Assembly (NCBI RefSeq): GCF_009711715.1
Contig: NZ_VENF01000009.1
Location: forward strand, 124,001 to 188,000
Length of the DNA stretch: 64,000 nt
Source of the DNA: Methylophaga sp.
Lineage (GTDB): Bacteria; Pseudomonadota; Gammaproteobacteria; Nitrosococcales; Methylophagaceae
Reading direction: 5' to 3'
Of this stretch, positions 46,420-55,007 are shown one piece after another; the stretch's first letter is position 1, and every line of letters starts with the position of its first letter. The notes below the pieces were generated by a model. That model had not been told where the DNA came from, ran no database searches, and saw only the letters and a program-made list of their open reading frames with translations. The position numbers and the translations under genes are program-made.

Positions 46420-47282
46420 TATGCGTTATCGATTTTGCAGGCAATGTCGTAAATAGTGGTTTCATCCAGGAACAGGTCATTGGTTTCAAACAAAGAGGCA
46501 ATCGCACCACGGTGGACTTTCATTTTGAAATTGCCAATGGCGATGGCACCGTAATAACGAATACCGTTTTTTTCGGTACCGTTATCCATCACTTCAATAC
46601 CGGCAACACCCAGGGGGGGGACCGCGTTCACATCAGCCACGACTTCCAGCGTTGTGTTGCCTGCCAGTGCACTTTCAGGAATGACGCAGACACCGGCCGG
46701 GCCGGCCGCCAGCGCGACATGGGCATCCGCAAGCAGTTTTTTAACAGCTTCATCACTGCGGGTTTCACCCGGGATAACATCGACACCGTAATCCTGCTTC
46801 ATCTGTTCGGTAGTGGCTTTGCTGCGTTCCAGGCTGCGGGATGTCATCGTGACTTTGGCAGCCCCCTCTTTCAGCAGGTACAAAGCACTGCGTTGACCAA
46901 CCGGGCCGGAACCGAGGATCACGACGTTCTTACCCTTAACATCAAAATCGGTCAGGACTTTGCGAACAATGGCGGCTGCAGTTGTGTTGGAACCATTGGG
47001 ATCCAGCATCACTGAAACCCTGACCGGTCCGAAGAAAGCTTTCTTGACTGCTTCACCGACGAGATCACTGGCAGGGACATTAGAGCCACCGATGAAAATC
47101 GCGCTGTGTTTGAGGTTTTTACCACCCCGGGTAAAAATCATGCCATGGACGTGCGGTGTGACATTGTCACGGGTTGCACCGCCATGAGCGATAATATTAT
47201 CGACACCTGAGTCATAAGCCACGGCCTGGTCAAAAGTGCTGGCTACCGGATCCGTATCCAGGTGCAGTAACAGTTTTTTCAT
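46419..47282 (-). CDS. mtdA: MtdA-like methylene-H4F/H4MPT dehydrogenase
   Basis: A 287-residue NADP-dependent dehydrogenase. The N-terminus KKLLLHLDTDPVASTFD, FTRGGKNLKHSAIFIGG and DPNGSNTTAAA match MtdA more than MtdB. MtdA acts on methylene-H4F and also on methylene-H4MPT. The ATG at 47282 has AGGAGAG upstream; the longer frame to 47315 does not. Length is nearly that of Methylobacterium MtdA (288). It leads a four-gene unit: mtdA-like, beta-RFAP synthase, mtdB, ATP-grasp. Which pterin it prefers here cannot be read from the sequence. Confidence 0.85.
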   Translation of the reverse strand: MKKLLLHLDTDPVASTFDQAVAYDSGVDNIIAHGGATRDNVTPHVHGMIFTRGGKNLKHSAIFIGGSNVPASDLVGEAVKKAFFGPVRVSVMLDPNGSNTTAAAIVRKVLTDFDVKGKNVVILGSGPVGQRSALYLLKEGAAKVTMTSRSLERSKATTEQMKQDYGVDVIPGETRSDEAVKKLLADAHVALAAGPAGVCVIPESALAGNTTLEVVADVNAVPPLGVAGIEVMDNGTEKNGIRYYGAIAIGNFKMKVHRGAIASLFETNDLFLDETTIYDIACKIDNA

Positions 47283-47376
47283 CTGGTTCTCTCCTGCCCG
47301 CTTGTGGCGGTCCAATCTGAATGTAAACGTCGGATTTTACCTGATGTTTGCTGGCTAAGAAACTAAACGCTTGTTT

Positions 47377-47419
47377 CTACATCATATCCCTGTCACAAGA
47401 CACGCAGGATTTGATGTAG
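47377..47419. promoter_or_regulatory. Inverted repeat in the mtdA-like divergent promoter region
   Basis: CTACATCA (47377-47384) and TGATGTAG (47412-47419) are perfect inverted copies 27 bases apart, and a nested CCTG/CAGG pair continues the symmetry. They sit between the C1 operon and the divergent 117-residue exported protein gene. Another short symmetry, AGAAAC (47358-47363) with GTTTCT (47373-47378), is adjacent. A regulator site is inferred. Confidence 0.4.
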
Positions 47420-47514
47420 TATTCAGAGTTTGTCGAAAGACAAGAAGCGGAACTTACTATAAAGACGTCGAGTCACAGATGAGTCGTCAGATAACTAAAA
47501 TTCAGGAGAGATAT

Positions 47515-47868
47515 ATGAAGAAAGCTGGTATGACACTGTTCGCCGCCGGGCTGGCCATGCTGCCTGCCATGGCGATGGCAAACAATGACTTTTCAACGGT
47601 GACCCGTGTTCATTACGTGATGGACTGCATGGCAGCCAATCCGGATATGAATGTTTATGAAGGCACACACAAGTGTTCATGTGTGATAGATCAAATCGCC
47701 GAAGTCTTTACCGAAAAAGAATTTGAAGATATCAGCGTGGGTTATATGTATAAAAACCTGCCTGCTGATCGCGGCGCTACCTTCCGTGATGATAAAAGCA
47801 TCAAAAGCGGCCTTGATCTGTTTGAAGAAACCAATGCCAAAGCTTATGAAGAATGCCGTATTCGCTGA
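47515..47868 (+). CDS. Small exported cysteine-containing protein, unknown
   Basis: A 117-residue protein with a clear signal peptide (cleavage about after AMAMA, residue 22). Four cysteines remain: C38, C54, C56 and C114, with a C-x-C pair in HKCSCVID. The order DCMAANPDMNVYEGTHKCSC looks conserved in style, but I cannot name the family. The start at 47515 is supported by CAGGAGAG just upstream. It has its own promoter region and is closed by a strong terminator, so it is a single-gene unit between H4MPT and quinoprotein genes. Disulfide- or metal-binding in the periplasm is plausible. Confidence 0.78.
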   Translation: MKKAGMTLFAAGLAMLPAMAMANNDFSTVTRVHYVMDCMAANPDMNVYEGTHKCSCVIDQIAEVFTEKEFEDISVGYMYKNLPADRGATFRDDKSIKSGLDLFEETNAKAYEECRIR

Positions 47869-47888
47869 GTGCTGATACCCGTTCGCAC

Positions 47889-47916
47889 AAAAAAGGCCGC
47901 ATCAGCGGCCTTTTTT
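47889..47916. terminator. Bidirectional terminator
   Basis: AAAAAAGGCCGC (47889-47900), loop ATCA, GCGGCCTTTTTT (47905-47916). It serves the 117-residue protein gene on the plus strand and the SoxYZ-like gene on the minus strand. Confidence 0.93.
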
Positions 47917-47935
47917 ATTGTCTGCTGTAAAGCTA

Positions 47936-48736
47936 TCAGATGTCTTTTTCCATACTGAACTCCTGCTCCTTGCTGTCATGAACAACGGCTTTCAGTTTGC
48001 CCGGTTCTTTGGGCGTGAAGGTGAAACGAACACTGGGATCTTCACTTAAAGAGATACCGGCTTCCACTTTAATCAGTGTTTGGTTGTTGTAGCTGATATC
48101 AATGTCATCGACATAATGGGCGGCAATATACTTGCGGTTTTTCTGATCGTATTGCAGACCACTGTAATTAGGGTGACTGACAATGACCTGAGCCTGAACC
48201 GGCTCACCGATAGTGGGCTGACGCATGCGAATCTGCATTTTCCCCATCCGCGCCAGTGCTGCTGCTGCATCTTTACCGGCCGGCGCGCTACAGCCACCGG
48301 AGGCTTTCACAAAACGTGACACCATGTGCAAGCTACCATCATTCATCTCGGCAATGGCCCGGACATAGGTATATTGATCAACACGCATACGGGTAGAGAT
48401 ATCAACGGTACCTAATTCAGGCGACAGTACAAAATTGGCTGAGTAGGGCATCGGGTTTTCATCAATGATGACATGAATATTTTTGATGTATTTGTCAGCG
48501 GATTGGGGCGTCAGAGATTTTATGCTGATGGGCACAATGGCTGCGTCCTCAGCACGTTTTGGGGCTTCAAGCACCAGCAAGTCATCGGCATTGTCACGAA
48601 TTTCCCTGTCACCGAAGTAGGCAGTTTTCAGTGAAGGCCAGGTGGGCTCTTTGTCGGTTGCGGCATGGCTGGCCGGTATTGCCACAGCGAACAATGACAG
48701 GCTCATCCAGAAAATAGGTATAAATCGATTAAACAT
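47936..48736 (-). CDS. Quinoprotein dehydrogenase-associated SoxYZ-like carrier
   Basis: A 266-residue periplasmic protein: signal peptide (cleavage near residue 25), a SoxY-like domain (about 35-155) ending with the swinging-arm cysteine in GGCSAP (C149), then a SoxZ-like domain (about 165-266). In sulfur oxidation SoxY and SoxZ are separate chains and carry substrate on that cysteine. This fused form belongs to a family that occurs with PQQ dehydrogenases, where its role is unknown. The start at 48736 has AGGAGAG upstream. It lies next to the metallohydrolase gene, and the xoxF/xoxJ pair is about 3 kb away. Confidence 0.88.
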   Translation of the reverse strand: MFNRFIPIFWMSLSLFAVAIPASHAATDKEPTWPSLKTAYFGDREIRDNADDLLVLEAPKRAEDAAIVPISIKSLTPQSADKYIKNIHVIIDENPMPYSANFVLSPELGTVDISTRMRVDQYTYVRAIAEMNDGSLHMVSRFVKASGGCSAPAGKDAAAALARMGKMQIRMRQPTIGEPVQAQVIVSHPNYSGLQYDQKNRKYIAAHYVDDIDISYNNQTLIKVEAGISLSEDPSVRFTFTPKEPGKLKAVVHDSKEQEFSMEKDI

Positions 48737-48906
48737 CTCTCTCTCCTGCAGTTTCAACATTATTGTTGTTATTAATCCAGTCTATGATTTTGAAAAGGGG
48801 CTGTCACTAAAGTTCCCCTCATCTATATGATAGTAAGTTACTGATTTACCGGTTTGTTTTTGATTGGAATTTTAAGTTAATCGCAGTCCATCAAACGTGT
48901 TTTCAA

Positions 48907-49845
48907 TTATTCCCATTCCAGTTCAACAAATGCCGCCGTCACATTGCGCCGGTGATATTGCTCAAACAACAGCCAGTCGTCTTTCATTTTGAGTCCCACT
49001 GTGCTGGTGGCTTCATCAATGGTGCCAAAATCATAAATGATCTGACGAATCTGCTCGCGCAGGGTCTTCAGATAGCTGAGTTGCTCATCCAGTCCTTGCT
49101 GCCACTGATCTTTCCCTGCCGGGCCATGCCCCGGCACGACATAGTTTATGTTCTCAGATTTTAAATCTTCCAGGTTGCTGATCCAGCCATTAATACTGCC
49201 ATCCAAAGCCGGGATACGATCAATAAACAACAGGTCGCCGGTCCAAAGCGTCTGACTCTGCTTATCATAAACAGTCAGATCATGATCTGTGTGGGCGGTG
49301 GTATAAGCGGTTAAAACCAGTTCACGCTGACCCAGATCCAGCGTTACAGGTTTACCGACGCTGACAGTCTGTGAAGGGCGGATAAACTCAGCACCCTCAA
49401 ATGCATCGCCCAGCGTTTCAGAAAAAGCCCGGATAAAGAAATCTTCCCTGGATGCGATGGCAGCAGGGAGCTTTTCATGGCCGATATAAACGGGTTCTTC
49501 CTGTTTGAAAGCAGCATTGCCCAGCATGTGATCAGGATGGACATGGGTATTGATCACGTAACAGACCGGTTTATCGGTTTGCTTGCGCAGGGCCTCATAT
49601 AACAGTTCACCTTCTATAAAGCTGCCTCCGCTGTCGATAATGGCAACACATCGTTCACCGACTATAAAGCCGACATTAGCAATGGCACCGAGATTGTCTT
49701 CAGTAGCGTCTTCATGCACGCCCTGATGATAAAACACCCCGTCAGTCACCTCTTCAACGGTGTAGCTGTTCGTTGCAGCACAGGCACTCTGCATCAGCAT
49801 GCCCAGCAGCATAGTGGCAATACTAAGGAAATGAAGTCTGAACAT
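48907..49845 (-). CDS. Quinoprotein relay-type zinc metallohydrolase
   Basis: Exported metallo-beta-lactamase-fold protein, 312 residues with a signal peptide (about residues 1-23). The zinc motif THVHPDH gives H101, H103, D105 and H106, and a further ligand block is AHTDHDLTVY. It is related to SoxH and belongs to a family that accompanies PQQ dehydrogenases together with the fused SoxYZ-like carrier. A thioester or persulfide hydrolase acting on the carrier cysteine is one idea, but no substrate is established. It lies 170 bases upstream of the carrier gene on the same strand. Confidence 0.86.
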   Translation of the reverse strand: MFRLHFLSIATMLLGMLMQSACAATNSYTVEEVTDGVFYHQGVHEDATEDNLGAIANVGFIVGERCVAIIDSGGSFIEGELLYEALRKQTDKPVCYVINTHVHPDHMLGNAAFKQEEPVYIGHEKLPAAIASREDFFIRAFSETLGDAFEGAEFIRPSQTVSVGKPVTLDLGQRELVLTAYTTAHTDHDLTVYDKQSQTLWTGDLLFIDRIPALDGSINGWISNLEDLKSENINYVVPGHGPAGKDQWQQGLDEQLSYLKTLREQIRQIIYDFGTIDEATSTVGLKMKDDWLLFEQYHRRNVTAAFVELEWE

Positions 49846-49924
49846 ACGCTAACTCTATATATATAGTACGAGGCTGGTACAATAACCCACCTTTCCTAAG
49901 ACTATCCAGTTGAGAGTTTGTTAC

Positions 49925-51328
49925 ATGACCATTCGTACGCGTTTTGCACCCAGCCCAACCGGTTATCTGCATGTCGGCGGCGCCCGCACGGCTTTGTTTT
50001 CCTGGCTCTATGCCCGCAAGCACGGTGGCCAGTTTATTCTGCGAATTGAGGATACCGATCTGGAACGTTCAACGGCAGAGTCAGTGAATGCCATTCTGGA
50101 AGGCATGACATGGCTGGGGCTGACTTATGATGAAGGCCCGTTCTATCAGACCAAACGCTTTGATCGCTATAAAGAAATCATTGAGCAATTAATGCAGCAG
50201 GGTGATGCCTATTATTGTTATTGCTCTAAAGAAGAACTGGAAGAAATGCGCGAAACACAGCGTGCTAACAAAGAAAAGCCGCGTTACGACGGGCGCTGCC
50301 GCCATCGCACTGAACCCGAGCCGGGAATTCAGCCGGTGATACGTTTCAAGAATCCGACCGAAGGCAGCGTCGTGGTCAAGGATGTGATTCGGGGCCATGT
50401 CGAATTCAGTAACAAGGAACTGGATGATCTGATTATCGCCCGTCCAGATGGCACGCCTACCTATAATCTGACGGTCGTCGTCGATGATATGGATATGAAG
50501 CTGACCCATGTCATCCGGGGTGACGATCATCTCAACAATTCTCCACGCCAGATTAATCTTTACCATGCCCTAGGTGTCGAGCCACCGGTTTTTGCTCATG
50601 TGCCGATGATTCTGGGTGACGATGGCGCCAGGTTGTCGAAACGTCACGGTGCGGTCAGCGTGATGAGTTACCGCGATCAGGGCTATTTGCCGGAAGCCTT
50701 ACTTAATTATCTGGTGCGTCTGGGCTGGTCCCACGGTGATCAGGAGGTTTTCTCGATCGATGAGATGACGCAGCTGTTCGACATCAAAGATGTTAACAAA
50801 GCAGCCTCCAGTTTCAATCCGGAAAAGCTGCTTTGGCTTAATCAGCAGTACATCAAGAATAGCAGGCCTGAACATGTAGCCAGTCATCTGAGCTGGCATA
50901 TGGGACAGCTGGGCATCGACCCGGCAGACGGACCATCGCTCACAGAAGTGGTTAAAACCCAGCAGGAACGGGCGAAAACACTGGTGGAAATGGCACAGAA
51001 CAGTACTTTTTTCTATCGTGAAGTAACCGAGTACGATGAAAAGGCGGCTAAGAAAAACCTTAATGAAGCCAGCCTGCCTTTACTGGAAGATATGCTGACA
51101 CGACTGGAAAATGTGTCTGAGTGGCTGGCTGAACCGGTGCATGCCGAGGTTAAAGCCTGTGCCGAGGCGAATGCAGTGGGTATGGGGAAGGTGGCACAGC
51201 CAATCAGAGTGGCGATGACGGGTAACACGGTGTCTCCACCCCTTGATGTTACCCTGGCATTACTGGGTCGTGAGCGCACTTTAAGCGGAATCTCAAAAGC
51301 GATTAACTGGATCAAAGATCATGCCTGA
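49925..51328 (+). CDS. gltX: Glutamyl-tRNA synthetase
   Basis: Class I synthetase that charges tRNA-Glu, 467 residues. The HIGH-type motif is [13 protein letters not shown] near the N-terminus, and the KMSKS equivalent is [16 protein letters not shown] to CRH zinc-binding segment is also present. The ATG at 49925 ([11 protein letters not shown]) is the family start; the frame is open 15 bases further upstream without support. It separates the metallohydrolase from xoxF and is probably an unrelated housekeeping gene. Confidence 0.96.
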   Translation: MTIRTRFAPSPTGYLHVGGARTALFSWLYARKHGGQFILRIEDTDLERSTAESVNAILEGMTWLGLTYDEGPFYQTKRFDRYKEIIEQLMQQGDAYYCYCSKEELEEMRETQRANKEKPRYDGRCRHRTEPEPGIQPVIRFKNPTEGSVVVKDVIRGHVEFSNKELDDLIIARPDGTPTYNLTVVVDDMDMKLTHVIRGDDHLNNSPRQINLYHALGVEPPVFAHVPMILGDDGARLSKRHGAVSVMSYRDQGYLPEALLNYLVRLGWSHGDQEVFSIDEMTQLFDIKDVNKAASSFNPEKLLWLNQQYIKNSRPEHVASHLSWHMGQLGIDPADGPSLTEVVKTQQERAKTLVEMAQNSTFFYREVTEYDEKAAKKNLNEASLPLLEDMLTRLENVSEWLAEPVHAEVKACAEANAVGMGKVAQPIRVAMTGNTVSPPLDVTLALLGRERTLSGISKAINWIKDHA

Positions 51329-51375
51329 AAACACATATGGTCCAATTTTTTTAGTTTATTCAGTGGTTTAGCGTA

Positions 51376-51393
51376 TCGGGAAAAACTTCCCGA
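51376..51393. other. Hairpin in the xoxF upstream region
   Basis: TCGGGAA (51376-51382), loop AAAC, TTCCCGA (51387-51393), followed by a run of A. It has no T run on the plus strand, so it is not a clear terminator for gltX. It lies about 40 bases before the xoxF promoter. Confidence 0.45.
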
Positions 51394-51434
51394 AAAAAAT
51401 ATGGAAAATATCACAAAAAAGTTCAGGAAGATGC

Positions 51435-51463
51435 TTGACTAACGTTTTCAGCAAGACTATGGT
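51435..51463 (+). promoter_or_regulatory. Strong sigma-70 type promoter of xoxF
   Basis: TTGACT (51435-51440) and TATGGT (51458-51463) are separated by exactly 17 bases, giving a leader of about 70 bases before the xoxF start. The match suits a highly expressed gene. No sigma-54 site is visible by eye. Confidence 0.6.
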
Positions 51464-51540
51464 TTGCTCTACGCATGAAGTTAGGCTTAACCACACTTCG
51501 TGGCGTAACACTAATAAAAAGCAATGTAGAGGAAAACTTT

Positions 51541-53319
51541 ATGAAGCTGAAAACATTATCTCTGGCAATGATGTCACTTGCAGTCGCAGGCGCGGCGCAA
51601 GCTGACGAATTGCTGCAAATGCAACAAAACGAAAACAACTGGGTTATGCCAGCTGGTAACTATGCTAACCAGCGTTATTCAGAACTGACACAAATCAATA
51701 AAGACAATGTCAAAAACCTGAAAATGGCCTGGTCTTTCTCCACTGGTGTTCTGCGTGGTCACGAAGGTAACGCGTTGGTTATCGACGGCACCATGTATGT
51801 TCACACCCCGTTTCCGAACATCGTTTACGCGCTGGATCTGAACAACGACGGTGCGATTAAGTGGAAATACGAGCCTAAGCAAAACTACGACGAAACTGTG
51901 CCAGTCATGTGCTGTGACACCGTTAACCGTGGTCTGTCTTACGCTGACGGCAAAATCTTCCTGAACCAGGCTGATACCACGCTGGTTGCCCTGAATGCTG
52001 CTGACGGCAGCGTTGTCTGGTCTGACAAACGTGACGATCCAAAACGTGGTGCGACCAGCACAGCTGCTGCTCACGTGTTTGATGACACTATCATTGTCGG
52101 TATTTCAGGTGGTGAGTTCGGTGTACGTGGTTACGTTCAGGCTTATGACCTGGAAGGTAACACCAAGTACAAAGCGTACAGCACCGGTCCAGACGAAGAA
52201 ATGCTGGTTGATCCGGAAAAAACCACTTCCATGCTGAAACCGGTTGGCAAAGATTCTTCTTTGAAAACCTGGCAGGGCGACCAATGGAAAATCGGTGGTG
52301 GTACAACCTGGGGCTGGTACTCTTACGATCCTGACCTGAACATGTTCTACTACGGTAACGGTAACCCATCTACCTGGAACCCGGTACAACGTCCTGGCGA
52401 CAACAAGTGGACTATGTCTCTGTGGGGTCGTGATCTCGACACCGGTATGGCGAAATGGGTTTACCAGATGACCCCATACGATGAGTGGGATTATGACGGT
52501 GTGAACGAAGTCATCCTGGCTGAACAAAAAGTCAAAGGCAAAATGCACAAGACTGCGGTTCACTTCGACCGTAATGGCTTTGCCTACACCATGGACCGTA
52601 CTAATGGCGAGTTACTGGTGGCTGAAAAATACGACCCGGCAGTTAACTGGTCACGTGGTGTGAACCTGGAAACCGGTCGCCATGATCGCGTTGCCAAGTA
52701 CTCGACTGCACGTAACGGTGAAGACGTTAACACCACTGGTATCTGTCCTGCGGCTTTGGGTACAAAAGACCAACAGCCAGCGGCTTACTCACCACGTACC
52801 GGCCTGTACTATGTACCGACCAACCACGTGTGCATGGACTACGAGCCATTCGAAGTTGAGTATGTTGCCGGTCAGCCCTACGTTGGTGCGACCTTAAGCA
52901 TGTACCCGCCTGAAGGCGATTCCCACCTGGGTAACTTCATTGCCTGGGATGCGCGTGAAGGTAAAATCGTCTGGTCAAACCCGGAACGCTTCTCAGTCTG
53001 GTCAGGTGCCCTGGCAACTGCCACTGATGTTGTGTTCTACGGTACGCTGGAAGGTTACCTGAAAGCAGTTGATGCCCAAACCGGTCGTGAACTGTGGAGA
53101 TTCAAAACGCCATCAGGCGTCATCGGTAACGTCAACACCTACAAACATGGTGGTAAGCAGTACATCTCCATCCTGTCTGGTGTAGGTGGTTGGGCTGGTA
53201 TCGGTATGGCTATCCCAAGCCTGGAAAACGACACAGATGGTCTGGGCGCAGTCGGTGCATATCGTGCACTGTCCAGCTGGACTAACCTGGGTGGTGTTCT
53301 GAGCGTATTCAGCCTGTAA
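51541..53319 (+). CDS. xoxF: Lanthanide-type PQQ methanol dehydrogenase XoxF
   Basis: Periplasmic quinoprotein that oxidises methanol (to formaldehyde or formate), 592 residues with a signal peptide ending AGAAQA. The eight-bladed propeller has tryptophan-docking repeats. The vicinal disulfide is C124-C125 in VMCCDT. The active site DEWDYDG (314-320) has the catalytic D317 and, two residues on, D319, the aspartate that distinguishes lanthanide-dependent XoxF from calcium MxaF (Ala there). GAGGA precedes the ATG; a longer frame to 51475 lacks support. Codon choice is strongly biased (GGT, AAC, GAC), as in abundant proteins. xoxJ follows; no xoxG cytochrome gene is present. Confidence 0.96.
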   Translation: MKLKTLSLAMMSLAVAGAAQADELLQMQQNENNWVMPAGNYANQRYSELTQINKDNVKNLKMAWSFSTGVLRGHEGNALVIDGTMYVHTPFPNIVYALDLNNDGAIKWKYEPKQNYDETVPVMCCDTVNRGLSYADGKIFLNQADTTLVALNAADGSVVWSDKRDDPKRGATSTAAAHVFDDTIIVGISGGEFGVRGYVQAYDLEGNTKYKAYSTGPDEEMLVDPEKTTSMLKPVGKDSSLKTWQGDQWKIGGGTTWGWYSYDPDLNMFYYGNGNPSTWNPVQRPGDNKWTMSLWGRDLDTGMAKWVYQMTPYDEWDYDGVNEVILAEQKVKGKMHKTAVHFDRNGFAYTMDRTNGELLVAEKYDPAVNWSRGVNLETGRHDRVAKYSTARNGEDVNTTGICPAALGTKDQQPAAYSPRTGLYYVPTNHVCMDYEPFEVEYVAGQPYVGATLSMYPPEGDSHLGNFIAWDAREGKIVWSNPERFSVWSGALATATDVVFYGTLEGYLKAVDAQTGRELWRFKTPSGVIGNVNTYKHGGKQYISILSGVGGWAGIGMAIPSLENDTDGLGAVGAYRALSSWTNLGGVLSVFSL

Positions 53320-53368
53320 GACCAAGACCCAATTCGATTAAGCAATTAATCGAACCAGTCTGATAAAA

Positions 53369-53401
53369 GGCCCGGCATCGCAAGATGTCGGGTCTTTTTT
53401 T
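53369..53401 (+). terminator. Rho-independent terminator after xoxF
   Basis: GGCCCGGCATC (53369-53379), loop GCAA, GATGTCGGGTC (53384-53394) and a T run. It separates xoxF from xoxJ, so xoxJ is either a readthrough product or has its own promoter in the next 165 bases. Confidence 0.9.
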
Positions 53402-53567
53402 ATGCCTCAATGAATCGCTTGGATAATATATTCATTCCATAAAAGCGCAAAAATTTACGATTAGAGAGTCAGAGGCGAGTCGGGACTTTTTCCCATCAGT
53501 ATTTATGAAACAAATGTGATAGGTTTACAGTCTGACGTTTTTTATAAGCAAATAAAAGGAAGAGAGA

Positions 53568-54449
53568 ATGACGCATTTCCAGCGCTGGACGATTCTATTA
53601 TCCGGGTTGTTACTGGGCTCGGTGACAGCCCAGGCAGAAGATTTGAAACCTTTGCCGGGCCAGGAGGCTGTCAGAGTCTGTGCTGATGGTTATAACCTGC
53701 CTTATTCCAACAAAGAAAAAGAAGGTTTTGATAACAAGATTGCTGAACTACTGGGTGAAGAGCTGGGTATTCCGGTCGAATATTACTGGTTCCCTCAGCG
53801 TATTGGTTTCTCACGTAATACGATTAAGAAGACCGATCCTGAAACCGGTCGTTTTATGTGCGACCTGGCGATGAGTGTGCCCGAGCATACCGACTTTATT
53901 AAGCCTACCAAGCCCTACTGGAGTTCAATTGAAGCGATGGTCTATCGCTCAGGTGAGGGTTATGAGCTGAAAACAATGGAAGATGTTGCCCGTGTCAGTA
54001 AAGAAGGTAAGCCCCTGCGTATCGGTCTTTTTGATCGCGGAGTGGCAACCAAAAAACTCATTGATCTGGGTCTGGGTAACCAGATTGAGTATTACCAGAT
54101 GATGCCGGGCGATGCCCGTGTTAACGCCGGCCGTATCGTTGAAGATGCCCTGGCAAATGGTGAGATTGATGTTGCTTTCCTGTGGGGACCGATTGCCGGT
54201 TACTATGCCAGCGTATCGGATGTGCCGATGACCGTGCAGCCACTGAATGAATTGGGTGAAGCCATGATCTTCAGTTTCAGCATGGGAACACGCTACCAGG
54301 ATAAGAAGTGGAATGAATTGCTAAACAAATTCATCGATAAACGTCGTGATGACATCAACGCTATCATTGCGGAATACAATTTTCCTTCACTGGAAAATGT
54401 GAATCCCTATCCCAAGAAAAAACCACGCAAAGACGACGATGACGATTAA
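53568..54449 (+). CDS. xoxJ: XoxJ/MxaJ-type periplasmic protein
   Basis: A 293-residue protein with a signal peptide (cleavage near VTAQA) and a substrate-binding-protein fold of the ABC/extracellular solute type. The pattern VRVCADGYNLPYSN, then CDLAMSVPEHTDF, matches the quinoprotein dehydrogenase-associated MxaJ/XoxJ family. XoxJ is thought to help mature or activate XoxF rather than transport a solute. AAGGAAGAG precedes the ATG. The C-terminus ends in a lysine-rich stretch and five aspartates. It lies 248 bases after xoxF, past a terminator. Confidence 0.9.
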   Translation: MTHFQRWTILLSGLLLGSVTAQAEDLKPLPGQEAVRVCADGYNLPYSNKEKEGFDNKIAELLGEELGIPVEYYWFPQRIGFSRNTIKKTDPETGRFMCDLAMSVPEHTDFIKPTKPYWSSIEAMVYRSGEGYELKTMEDVARVSKEGKPLRIGLFDRGVATKKLIDLGLGNQIEYYQMMPGDARVNAGRIVEDALANGEIDVAFLWGPIAGYYASVSDVPMTVQPLNELGEAMIFSFSMGTRYQDKKWNELLNKFIDKRRDDINAIIAEYNFPSLENVNPYPKKKPRKDDDDD

Positions 54450-54462
54450 GTCATGTTCAGAG

Positions 54463-54488
54463 TCGGGGCTACTCAACGGTAGCCCCGA
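54463..54488. other. Hairpin at the 3' ends of xoxJ and the DUF302 gene
   Basis: TCGGGGCTAC (54463-54472), loop TCAACG, GTAGCCCCGA (54479-54488). The DUF302 gene stop codon (54469-54471) is inside the stem. No T run follows, so termination strength is uncertain. Confidence 0.5.
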
Positions 54489-54936
54489 TAATCCCTTTGA
54501 GATTGGCATTTATTTTTTCAGCGAATTGTTTTTGAGCCGGATCGGATACCGCCTCCAGCATTAGTTTTGTGCCGACAATGACTCTGTCATCCTCGGTTTG
54601 CCGAACAGAAATATTGCAGGGCATATCATTAATCAGCAAAGGATTGATTTCCATCATTTCCTTGGCATAAGCAATATTGCAGAAGCTGGTGATTGTGGAC
54701 AGGGGAAAATCCTTATCCCCGCGATCCCGGACTGCCTGCCCGATATGACTACGATGTATAATACGGTAGTTATATTCCGATATGGCAATATCGAGATTGA
54801 GAATCGTATCCTCAAAGCTGTACGGGCTTTCCCGCTCGTAAAGCCGGTTTTCTGTTTGTGGCTGACAACCAATTATGAAAAATAGAGTCACAATCAGCAG
54901 CAGGGACGAAAATTGTTTCTGATATCGGTATAACAT
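54469..54936 (-). CDS. DUF302-family lipoprotein
   Basis: A 155-residue predicted lipoprotein (signal peptide with lipobox IIGC, Cys24). The mature part has the DUF302 pattern: YSFEDTILNLDIAISEYNY near the start, then a CNIAYA...MPCNISV core and a VGTKLMLEAV segment. DUF302 function is unknown; similar proteins occur near sulfur and quinoprotein genes. It is convergent with xoxJ and divergent (71 bases) from the 227-residue exported protein gene. Confidence 0.72.
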   Translation of the reverse strand: MLYRYQKQFSSLLLIVTLFFIIGCQPQTENRLYERESPYSFEDTILNLDIAISEYNYRIIHRSHIGQAVRDRGDKDFPLSTITSFCNIAYAKEMMEINPLLINDMPCNISVRQTEDDRVIVGTKLMLEAVSDPAQKQFAEKINANLKGIIGATVE

Positions 54937-55007
54937 AAGGCTTTGTGTAAACTGGGAAGTGACCTAAGCATAACATCATCATAGACGAGAGAAAGAGGTA
55001 ACAGATT

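Noticed and set aside
47936..49845. SoxYZ-like and SoxH-like genes as a sulfur oxidation (Sox) cluster
   Set aside because: soxA, soxB, soxX and soxCD are absent, the carrier is fused, and the neighbours are quinoprotein and C1 genes.
51376..51393. Hairpin after gltX as a Rho-independent terminator
   Set aside because: The stem is followed by A, not T, on the plus strand, so it does not meet the normal criteria.
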